From Methylobacter sp. (GTDB lineage Bacteria > Pseudomonadota > Gammaproteobacteria > Methylococcales > Methylomonadaceae), in NCBI GenBank assembly GCA_003158415.1, contig PMJA01000102.1, positions 1 to 5,018 on the forward strand: a stretch of 5,018 bases of DNA. Direction: 5' to 3'. Each line of letters begins with the position of its first letter. The stretch's first letter is position 1. A model generated the notes under the pieces. It worked only from the letters and a program-made list of their open reading frames with translations, was not told the origin of the DNA and made no database searches. This document shows, one piece after another, positions 1 through 5,018 of this stretch. The position numbers were made by a program, and so were the translations under genes.

Positions 1-254
1 TTGCGGCATTCAAGGTCAAGTTTTACTGTTTCCTGGGTGCAAAAAATGCGGAATGCAGGCATTACGCTAGGCTTTATGGCGCGTTGCAGGCTAAGCGAAT
101 CCAACCAGTCAAAGGCTTTATTAACCTCACAGGATTCAAAACCGGCTTCCAGTAATTCCGTTCTGACGACATCGCTATCCGGAAGTATGTCAATTTCATC
201 TTCCATATAATTTTCAAATAGATACATCAGGACGTCAAAAATATTTTCTTTCAT
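1..254 (-). CDS. smg: Smg family protein (DUF494), N-terminal part only
   Basis: This is the first 84 codons of a gene that runs off the left edge of the window. The reading begins at ATG (254-252) with MKENIFDVLMYLFENYMEDE, and the IFDVLMYLFE stretch is the signature opening of the Smg/DUF494 family (E. coli Smg starts MFDVLMYLFETYI). A later stretch, ELLEAGFESCEVNKAFDWLD (residues 33-52), matches the family's acidic helical region. Full-length members are about 155 residues, so roughly half is seen. The molecular function is not established; the gene is conserved next to dprA in gammaproteobacteria. It lies 19 nt after the dprA stop on the same strand, so it is probably in the same operon. 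No clear Shine-Dalgarno sequence precedes the ATG, so coupling to dprA translation is possible. Family identity is secure; function is open. Confidence 0.9.
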   Translation of the reverse strand, partial: MKENIFDVLMYLFENYMEDEIDILPDSDVVRTELLEAGFESCEVNKAFDWLDSLSLQRAIKPSVMPAFRIFCTQETVKLDLECR

Positions 255-273
255 AGTGTTTGCTGTTTTTTGA

Positions 274-1347
274 TTATTTTATTCTCATGTAGCAACCGCC
301 TGCGGTTGCTTCCAGGTAACCTTGCAGTTCCAGAATCAGTAGCATTGAGGAAATAACTTCGACAGATATACCGGTATTTTCAACCAGATTATCGATAGAA
401 GTTGGGCTAAACATGACACGATTCAATAATGTTTGTTGCTCCAGGTCAAGTGTTGATTGCATAGCGGTTGGTTCTATTTTCTCATCTTGTTGATAATATT
501 GACTTAATTCTTCAAGAATATCTTGGGTGGTTTCGACAAGCTTGGCGCCGTCACGGATCAGCGCATTGCACCCCCGTGCCAGCGGGTTATGAATAGAACC
601 GGGGATGGCAAAAACTTCACGGTTTTGTTCTAAAGCCATGCGCGCGGTAATTAACGAACCGCTTTGTTTGGCGGCCTCAACCACCAGTAAACCCTGGCAC
701 AAACCGCTGATAATGCGGTTGCGCCTGGGGAAATGATTGGCTTTGGCGGTAGTGCCGGGTGGAAACTCTGAAATCATCAGGCCGGTCTTGACAATTTCAG
801 TGGCCAAGTCTTTATGCCGGGCAGGATAGACACGATCCAGTCCGGTTCCCGCTACGGCAATGGTGTACCCTTGCGCGGCTAATGCGCCCCTGTGGCTGGC
901 GCCATCTATGCCTAAAGCCAGACCGCTGGTGATGACAAAACCGCGTTGGCTTAGTATTTTGGCAAAGTTGTAGGCCGTTTCCTCGCCTAAAGAAGAGGGG
1001 TTGCGACTGCCAACAATGGCAATTTGAGGTAACGACAACAGCCCGGAGTTGCCGCGTACAAATAAAATCGGCGGCGGATCGGCAATTTCCTTTAATTGCG
1101 CCGGGTAATCTGGATCATTAAAAGTGATGGCGCCGTTGTTATTTTGTGCCAGCCAGGACAGGTCATAATCTATCGTTGTCCAGTCCAGATCTTTGATGCT
1201 ATGGATAATGGCACTTTTTAAGCCTAAAGCCGACAGTGCTGATGTCGATTCTGTATATAACTGCGCGGGCGTATGCGTTTGCAACAGACTAAGAAATGTT
1301 CGACAGCCGACGCCTGGCGTGCGCAATAACGCAAGCCAGTATTTCAA
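274..1347 (-). CDS. dprA: DNA-processing protein DprA (Smf)
   Basis: DprA is a cytoplasmic protein that, in the family, binds incoming single-stranded DNA during natural transformation, protects it and loads RecA. The 357-residue reading shows an N-terminal helix-hairpin-helix-like segment with PGVG at 11-14. A complete Rossmann-like DprA core follows: GSRN at 113-116, SGLALGIDGASHRGAL at 141-156, GTGLDRVYP at 168-175, FPRRNRIISGL at 206-216, SGSLITA at 229-235, and FAIPGSIHNPLARGCN at 246-261. A C-terminal winged-helix segment spans about 300-357. The length is normal for the longer three-part form and no motif is missing. The start given is TTG (1347-1345). It is the only standard start ahead of the conserved KYWLALLRTPGVG; the first in-frame ATG is codon 191. 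No Shine-Dalgarno sequence stands before the TTG, and the frame stays open upstream to the end of the LysM gene, so the true start may be about 11 codons earlier. It is probably cotranscribed with the LysM gene (29-nt gap) and smg (19-nt gap). Confidence 0.95.
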   Translation of the reverse strand: MKYWLALLRTPGVGCRTFLSLLQTHTPAQLYTESTSALSALGLKSAIIHSIKDLDWTTIDYDLSWLAQNNNGAITFNDPDYPAQLKEIADPPPILFVRGNSGLLSLPQIAIVGSRNPSSLGEETAYNFAKILSQRGFVITSGLALGIDGASHRGALAAQGYTIAVAGTGLDRVYPARHKDLATEIVKTGLMISEFPPGTTAKANHFPRRNRIISGLCQGLLVVEAAKQSGSLITARMALEQNREVFAIPGSIHNPLARGCNALIRDGAKLVETTQDILEELSQYYQQDEKIEPTAMQSTLDLEQQTLLNRVMFSPTSIDNLVENTGISVEVISSMLLILELQGYLEATAGGCYMRIK

Positions 1348-1376
1348 GTCGTTATCAGCGGGGGGCGTGGTGATAT

Positions 1377-2477
1377 TCAGGGGGTTTTCACTTTATCTAA
1401 AATGTGTATGGCTTGAGCGGCTTTCATAACCAGCGCGTAACTGACGCGCTCAAAGGGACGAAAAACCATCAGGGTGCCGACTTGTTCATCGGGAAGTTTA
1501 ACGGCATCGCTGCTACTGGTAGTGATACTGCTGTTTTGGTAGATAGCCAGCTCGTGCCCCATCAGAAGACCGTCTTTAGTGCCTTTGTCTATAACGACTA
1601 CGTTTAGGAGGCCTATTTGAGAAACGCCGCCAGGGACACCGATAATACTGCCGTTTATGCTCGTTTCCGGCGGTCTGGGGAAATAATTTAAGGTAAACTC
1701 TTCGTCAGTTTTGGGCATTACCAAATCACCAAGATGAATTTCGCTGTTTGATGTACTGATGATTAATGTGGCCGGGTCGCCCGCTTGTTGTAATTGGGCC
1801 TCGGCAACATATTTCCCCTCATACCCCAGAATTTTCCCGGTTTCTGGACTAACGTAGGTATCACCTATATGATAAATGCTGTAGGCTGGACTCTCCTGTT
1901 GACTTATAGCGCGGACATAGATTTTGTCACCCGCGCCTACAACGAGATGTTCCGCCGCGAGACCATCTACATGGGCTGCGTTGTTGAGTTCATTTTCGGA
2001 CATCACTTTGGGCGAAATTAAGAATTGCGCTATAGACTCCGTAGGGATTAATTTAATCGCCTGTTTGGTAACGGTTTCCCGAATACACGGCAATAGTTTC
2101 CCGGTTTTGGAAACGGCAAAGTTGGTTCTACCCTTTTTAACATCATCCTCATTTAGAACGCAGGTGGAATCTTCCGGAGAGTACACTTGTCGGGTATCTT
2201 GGGACAGGCTAAGCTGCGGCTTTCCGTTGGCTATGGAAAAATAAATGGTATCGCCCGGATAAATCAGATACGGATTTTTAATTTGAGCGTTATTTTTCCA
2301 TAGTTCAGGCCATTGCCAGGGATGATTTAAAAATTTACCCGATATATTCCATAAAGTATCGCCTTTGACAATGGTATATTGCTCAGGATGGGCTGGGTTT
2401 AATTGTATTTCATCTGCCCATGAGCTTATGCTGATGAAGAGGGCAGCCATCAATCCAGCGAGCATTCGAAAAGCCAT
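1377..2477 (-). CDS. tsaP: Secreted LysM-domain protein, TsaP-like (type IV pilus secretin-associated)
   Basis: This 366-residue protein has a Sec signal peptide: short basic N-terminus, hydrophobic core MLAGLMAALFISIS at about 5-18, and probable cleavage after SSWA at 21. One LysM peptidoglycan-binding domain follows at about 34-80, opening YTIVKGDTLWNIS and closing YLIYPGDTIYF. The rest (about 100-366) is beta-rich and ends in a segment at 290-350 (VVVIDKGTKDGLLMGHELAIY, then GTLMVFRPFERVSYALV) typical of this family. C106 and C131 could form a disulfide in the periplasm. Signal peptide, single LysM, long C-terminal region and position between def-fmt and dprA match the P. aeruginosa gene PA0020, a TsaP homologue. 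In Neisseria and Myxococcus, TsaP links the type IV pilus secretin PilQ to peptidoglycan. That role is inferred here from architecture and synteny; no pilus genes are visible. The ATG at 2477 has a GGA 6 nt upstream; an in-frame ATG at codon 5 is a less likely start. Confidence 0.85.
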   Translation of the reverse strand: MAFRMLAGLMAALFISISSWADEIQLNPAHPEQYTIVKGDTLWNISGKFLNHPWQWPELWKNNAQIKNPYLIYPGDTIYFSIANGKPQLSLSQDTRQVYSPEDSTCVLNEDDVKKGRTNFAVSKTGKLLPCIRETVTKQAIKLIPTESIAQFLISPKVMSENELNNAAHVDGLAAEHLVVGAGDKIYVRAISQQESPAYSIYHIGDTYVSPETGKILGYEGKYVAEAQLQQAGDPATLIISTSNSEIHLGDLVMPKTDEEFTLNYFPRPPETSINGSIIGVPGGVSQIGLLNVVVIDKGTKDGLLMGHELAIYQNSSITTSSSDAVKLPDEQVGTLMVFRPFERVSYALVMKAAQAIHILDKVKTP

Positions 2478-2504
2478 ATTGATTCCGTGAGAGTCTTTTT
2501 TAGT

Positions 2505-2534
2505 CTTATACGTTCAAAGTTTATATGAATTCAG
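2505..2534 (-). promoter_or_regulatory. Candidate sigma-70 promoter for the tsaP-dprA-smg direction
   Basis: Reading the minus strand, TATAAG (2510-2505) matches the -10 consensus at five of six positions. A weak -35, CTGAAT (2534-2529, three of six), lies 18 bp upstream. Transcription would start near 2498, leaving a leader of about 20 nt that carries the GGA ribosome-binding bases at 2486-2484. A second A/T-rich hexamer, TATAAA, just upstream on the same strand (2524-2519) has no good -35. This was found by eye only. Confidence 0.35.
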
Positions 2535-2541
2535 TTAGAAT
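2513..2541 (+). promoter_or_regulatory. Candidate sigma-70 promoter for def-fmt
   Basis: TTCAAA (2513-2518, four of six matches to TTGACA) is followed after exactly 17 bp by TAGAAT (2536-2541, five of six matches to TATAAT). Transcription would begin near 2548, giving a leader of about 27 nt before the def start that contains the Shine-Dalgarno sequence. This promoter interleaves with the candidate promoter for the opposite direction. Spacing and placement support it, but no regulator site can be assigned. Confidence 0.5.
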
Positions 2542-2564
2542 TCCAGTATTGAATTATTTTTAGT

Positions 2565-2568
2565 GGAG
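2565..2568 (+). promoter_or_regulatory. Shine-Dalgarno sequence that sets the def start at TTG 2575
   Basis: GGAG within TGGAGAG lies 6 nt before TTG 2575. This is ideal spacing for that codon and rules against GTG 2563, which would place the ribosome-binding bases inside the coding sequence. The TTG start gives [16 protein letters not shown], which aligns without extension to E. coli Def, MSVLQVLHIPDERLRK. Confidence 0.75.
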
Positions 2569-2574
2569 AGTTTG

Positions 2575-3081
2575 TTGAGTATTTTAACTGTTCTCGAGTT
2601 TCCCGATGAACGCTTGCGTAAAAAAGCCACCGTGGTTAAATCGGTTGATGATAAAGTCAGACGGTTGCTGGCGGATATGCTGGAGACGATGTACCACGCG
2701 CACGGCGTGGGTTTGGCTGCCACCCAGGTGGACGTGCATCAACGCATCATCGTCATTGATGTCAGCGAAGCAAAAGATGCGCCCTTGTTTTTAATCAATC
2801 CGGAAATCATAGAAAAAGACGGCGCCAAAGAATCCGAAGAAGGTTGCCTGTCAGTGCCCGGTTTTTTTGAAAAAGTAACGCGGGCCGAGCATGTCAGGAT
2901 AAAAGCGCTCAACAAAGACGGCCAGACCTTTGAGCTTGAGGCCACGGATTTGCTGGCCGTATGCGTGCAGCATGAAATGGATCATTTGAACGGCAAATTG
3001 TTTGTCGATTATGTTTCGTCATTGAAACGGCAGCGGATTAAGAAGAAGCTGGAAAAAATTCATAAACTGGAAACAAGCTAA
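2575..3081 (+). CDS. def: Peptide deformylase
   Basis: Def is a cytoplasmic metalloenzyme, usually with Fe(II), that removes the formyl group from the N-terminal methionine of nascent proteins. The 168-residue protein carries all three family motifs: GVGLAATQ at 44-51, EGCLS at 89-93 and QHEMDH at 132-137. By family knowledge C91, H133 and H137 bind the metal and E134 is the catalytic acid/base; each is one position from its E. coli counterpart (C90, H132, H136, E133). The length matches E. coli Def (169 residues), and the lysine-rich C-terminal tail is usual for the gammaproteobacterial type. The start is TTG, chosen for its GGAG sequence and for alignment to E. coli. The stop codon TAA overlaps the fmt ATG by one base (TAATG), so the two genes are very likely cotranscribed and translationally coupled. 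Nothing in the gene looks damaged. Confidence 0.98.
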   Translation: MSILTVLEFPDERLRKKATVVKSVDDKVRRLLADMLETMYHAHGVGLAATQVDVHQRIIVIDVSEAKDAPLFLINPEIIEKDGAKESEEGCLSVPGFFEKVTRAEHVRIKALNKDGQTFELEATDLLAVCVQHEMDHLNGKLFVDYVSSLKRQRIKKKLEKIHKLETS

Positions 3082-4016
3082 TGAAGATTATTTTTGCCGG
3101 AACCCCGGAATTTGCCGTACCCAGTTTGCAAGCGTTGCTGGCTTCCAGGCATGAAGTCTGTGCCGTCTATACCCAGCCTGATCGCCCGGCAGGCAGGGGG
3201 AGACAGTTGCAGATCAGTCCGGTTAAAACGCTGGCTTTAGCGCACGCCATTCCTGTGTTTCAGCCACTGACCCTGAAGACGGATGAGGATTTGCAGCAAT
3301 TAATGTCACACAATGCCGATTTGATGGTGGTGGTCGCCTACGGCATGATTTTAACGCAAGCCGCACTCGATGCACCTCGCTTAGGGTGTATTAATGTCCA
3401 TGGCTCATTGTTGCCGCGTTGGCGCGGAGCTGCGCCTATCCAGCGGGCATTAATGGCGGGCGATGAAAAAACCGGGGTAACCATTATGCAGATCGTCCGG
3501 CAACTGGATGCCGGTGATATGTTGCACAAGGAAGAATATGTCATCGGCGTCAACGATACCGCCAGCGATTTACATGATAAATTAGCCGAATTGGGCGCGA
3601 TAGGTTTGAGTAAGGTTTTGGTGCAAATAGAAGCAGGGGTAGTGCATGCAGAGCCGCAAGATGAAAGTTTGGTGACTTACGCCGAAAAACTGACAAAAAG
3701 CGAGGCGTTCATAGACTGGCGACAACCTGCGAGTGTTATCGCCTTAAAAGTCAGGGGATTAAACGCTTGGCCGGTGGCGCAGACGCTTTATCAGGGCGAG
3801 GTATTACGCATCTGGCAGGCTGAATCCTTAGCGGTGAATAATGATCCACTCTTGCAATTGGAGCCGGGTATCGTGAGTTGCCACAATAAAAATATGGATG
3901 TGGCAACCGGAAACGGACTATTACGTTTACATGAAGTTCAATTGCCTGGAGGGAAGCGCATGACGGCCCAGGCGTTTTTAAATGCGCATGCGGCGCATGG
4001 TGTAAAGCTGGGTTGA
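3081..4016 (+). CDS. fmt: Methionyl-tRNA formyltransferase
   Basis: Fmt transfers a formyl group from 10-formyltetrahydrofolate to initiator Met-tRNA, the step that Def later reverses on finished proteins. The 311-residue protein opens with the Rossmann-like [20 protein letters not shown]. It carries the family loop TQPDRPAGRGR at 31-41, next to the active site. The catalytic core is N105, H107 and D143, seen in the motifs CINVHGSLLPRWRGAAPIQ (103-121) and QLDAGDM (141-147). A C-terminal OB-fold tRNA-binding domain covers about 205-311, with the linker motif LTKSEAFIDWRQPA at 204-217 and the RGLNAWPVAQT stretch at 225-235. Length is normal (E. coli 315). The ATG overlaps the def stop by one base, and a GGA lies 9 nt before it inside the end of def. 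It is the second gene of the def-fmt pair. In many gammaproteobacteria rsmB follows; here the next gene is psd on the opposite strand. Confidence 0.98.
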   Translation: MKIIFAGTPEFAVPSLQALLASRHEVCAVYTQPDRPAGRGRQLQISPVKTLALAHAIPVFQPLTLKTDEDLQQLMSHNADLMVVVAYGMILTQAALDAPRLGCINVHGSLLPRWRGAAPIQRALMAGDEKTGVTIMQIVRQLDAGDMLHKEEYVIGVNDTASDLHDKLAELGAIGLSKVLVQIEAGVVHAEPQDESLVTYAEKLTKSEAFIDWRQPASVIALKVRGLNAWPVAQTLYQGEVLRIWQAESLAVNNDPLLQLEPGIVSCHNKNMDVATGNGLLRLHEVQLPGGKRMTAQAFLNAHAAHGVKLG

Positions 4017-4042
4017 AATAGGTCGGTCGGCTTGAATGATGA

Positions 4043-4903
4043 TTAAACCAAAGTCCTGCCTATCATCTGTCCCAGCTTAACTATCTCGTCCGCTTTAAAT
4101 CCGTTATCCCACTGCACTTTATTGTTGCCGAATAAAACAATAATGGTGGAGCCCATATTAAAACGGCCCATTTCTGCGCCTATTTCCAACGTGGGCGCAT
4201 TTTCCTGATAGCGCCAGCTTTGCACTGAGCTAATGCTAGGCGGCGTAACGACGCCGTGCCAGACGGTTTCTATGCTGGATACAAATATGGCGCCAACCAG
4301 CACCAACGCCATCGGACCGACTTCGGTATCAAACAGCGCAACGACGCGTTCATTTCGGGCAAATAGTCCGGGTACGGAATGCGTGGTTGCGGTGTTGACA
4401 CTGAATAACCGGCCGGGGATATGCACCATTTCCCGTAACGTGCCTGTCAACGGCATGTGCAGGCGGTGGTAATCTTTGGGTGACAGATAAATGGTGGTAA
4501 ACACGCCGTTGTTAAACGGTTCGGCACGCTCAACGCTGCCACCTAACAAATCGGTCGCGGTATAGCTTTTGCCTTTGGCCTGAAAAATCTCACCGTCGGT
4601 AATCGCCCCCGCTTGACTGACAGCGCCATCAGCAGGACAGGCAACGGCGTTAGCTTCGGTGGTTAAGGGCCTGACGCCGGGCTTAAGTGTACGAGTAAAA
4701 AAGTGGTTAAAACTTTTGTAGGCATTGATATCCTGCTCTTGCGCCTCGGCCATGTTGACCCCGTAATGCCTGATGATCTGTTTGATGAACAGGTTTTTCC
4801 AGGTTTTGTTTTCGCAGTGCGTCAATTTGCTCATCATTCGGGACAAGGCATGATGAGGTAAAATGTATTGGGGTAAAGTGGTCAGGGCTTCTTTGATAGT
4901 CAT
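4043..4903 (-). CDS. psd: Phosphatidylserine decarboxylase proenzyme
   Basis: Psd is an inner-membrane-associated, pyruvoyl-dependent enzyme that converts phosphatidylserine to phosphatidylethanolamine plus CO2, the last step of PE synthesis. The 286-residue proenzyme contains PADGAVSQ at 90-97 (D92, aligned to the E. coli self-cleavage triad aspartate), YLSPKDYHRLHMP at 139-151 (H146 and H149, aligned to E. coli H144 and H147), LFARNERV at 180-187 and GSIETVW-type residues at 209-215. The cleavage motif is MGST at 250-253. By family mechanism the chain splits between G251 and S252; S252 becomes the pyruvoyl group at the start of a small alpha chain of about 35 residues. The usual tetrapeptide is LGST, and Met for Leu before the glycine is conservative. 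The start is ATG 4903, which gives MTIKEALTTLPQYILP, collinear with the E. coli N-terminus, and has a GGA 6 nt upstream. It converges on fmt, with 26 nt between the stop codons and no good terminator hairpin. Confidence 0.97.
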   Translation of the reverse strand: MTIKEALTTLPQYILPHHALSRMMSKLTHCENKTWKNLFIKQIIRHYGVNMAEAQEQDINAYKSFNHFFTRTLKPGVRPLTTEANAVACPADGAVSQAGAITDGEIFQAKGKSYTATDLLGGSVERAEPFNNGVFTTIYLSPKDYHRLHMPLTGTLREMVHIPGRLFSVNTATTHSVPGLFARNERVVALFDTEVGPMALVLVGAIFVSSIETVWHGVVTPPSISSVQSWRYQENAPTLEIGAEMGRFNMGSTIIVLFGNNKVQWDNGFKADEIVKLGQMIGRTLV

Positions 4904-5018
4904 GAATAATCCGTTATTTGCAGGTCGGGTTAGCGATAACCCGACACACGCGGCTTCGCAGTGAAAAGAAAAATTGTTTAGGAACATGCACGACACACTT
5001 ATGTATTAAATCCCCTCA
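4904..5018. other. Non-coding region upstream of psd
   Basis: This stretch of at least 115 nt before psd contains the palindrome at 4924-4945 and A/T-rich sequence up to the window edge. The psd frame is open through most of it, to an ATG at 4996, but those extra 31 residues (opening MSCMFLNNFSFHCE) have no counterpart in the family and would be encoded across the palindrome. I see no convincing promoter for psd and no other gene here; the promoter may sit in the A/T-rich part or beyond the edge. Confidence 0.5.
4924..4945. repeat. Perfect 9-bp palindrome, REP-like, in the psd leader
   Basis: The arms GTCGGGTTA (4924-4932) and TAACCCGAC (4937-4945) are exact reverse complements around a GCGA loop (4933-4936). 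In RNA from the plus strand the loop would be a GNRA tetraloop. There is no T-run on either side, so it is not a classical intrinsic terminator. It lies 21 bp upstream of the psd start codon. GTCGGGTTA...TAACCCGAC-type palindromes are, from memory, dispersed extragenic repeats in several gammaproteobacteria, so a REP-like element is the best reading. One copy in the window cannot prove that it is repeated. Confidence 0.65.

Noticed and set aside
1..210. Plus-strand open frame opposite smg
   Set aside because: It is antisense to a clear Smg reading and resembles no known family; it is a shadow frame, as are the other open frames opposite dprA, the LysM gene, def, fmt and psd.
1360..1365. G6 run before dprA as a phase-variable or sequencing-error frameshift hiding an ATG start
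   Set aside because: Checking the other frames across the run reveals no upstream ATG or GTG that would extend dprA, because stop codons come first. The run lies outside the called coding sequence.
1924..2244. 106-codon plus-strand open frame inside the LysM gene
   Set aside because: It lies wholly antisense to a well-supported secreted protein, has no plausible domain and no obvious ribosome-binding site.
4021..4034. GGTCGGTCGGC stretch between fmt and psd as a remnant of the REP-like palindrome at 4924
   Set aside because: It shares only a few bases with the GGTCGGGTT arm and has no pairing partner; too short to support.
4005..4078. Inverted repeat AAGCTGGG / CCCAGCTT spanning the fmt-psd junction, a possible bidirectional terminator
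   Set aside because: The loop is 58 nt and no T-run follows on either strand. Both arms lie in coding sequence and encode the same tripeptide KLG in fmt and psd, so the match is most simply a coding coincidence.
4904..4996. N-terminal extension of Psd from an ATG at 4996
   Set aside because: The extra 31 residues have no family counterpart, the palindrome lies inside them, and ATG 4903 gives a collinear N-terminus with a GGA at good spacing.

Overview
The window looks like ordinary chromosomal housekeeping DNA from a gammaproteobacterium. All five complete genes and one partial gene fall in well-known families. The gene order tsaP-like LysM gene, dprA, smg facing divergently away from def, fmt is the arrangement known from Pseudomonas and many other gammaproteobacteria. 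Base composition is moderate and even, and nothing in codon use suggests recent transfer. A methanotroph-like (Methylococcales) origin is a guess, based on recalling similar palindromic repeats in that group; I could not test it.

Left half, minus strand: a divergently transcribed group runs leftward from about 2500. It encodes a secreted LysM-domain protein resembling TsaP, the type IV pilus secretin-associated protein (1377-2477), then the DNA-processing protein DprA (274-1347), then the N-terminal 84 residues of Smg, cut by the window edge (1-254). The gaps are 29 and 19 nt, so this is probably one operon. Two of its products relate to natural transformation: TsaP to pilus assembly and DprA to handling incoming single-stranded DNA.

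Middle: a 97-nt divergent intergenic region (2478-2574) holds plausible, interleaved sigma-70 promoters for both directions. Rightward lie def (peptide deformylase, 2575-3081) and fmt (methionyl-tRNA formyltransferase, 3081-4016), overlapping by one base (TAATG). Fmt puts the formyl group on initiator Met-tRNA and Def removes it from the finished protein, so the pair forms one functional cycle.

Right: psd (phosphatidylserine decarboxylase, 4043-4903, minus strand) converges on fmt with only 26 nt between the stop codons. Its leader contains a perfect 9-bp palindrome with a 4-nt loop, which looks like a REP-type dispersed repeat.

I see no mobile element, CRISPR array, RNA gene or candidate novel system. 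The points most worth checking are the non-ATG starts of dprA and def, the palindrome before psd, the overlapping divergent promoters, and the replacement of the usual post-fmt gene by a convergent psd.
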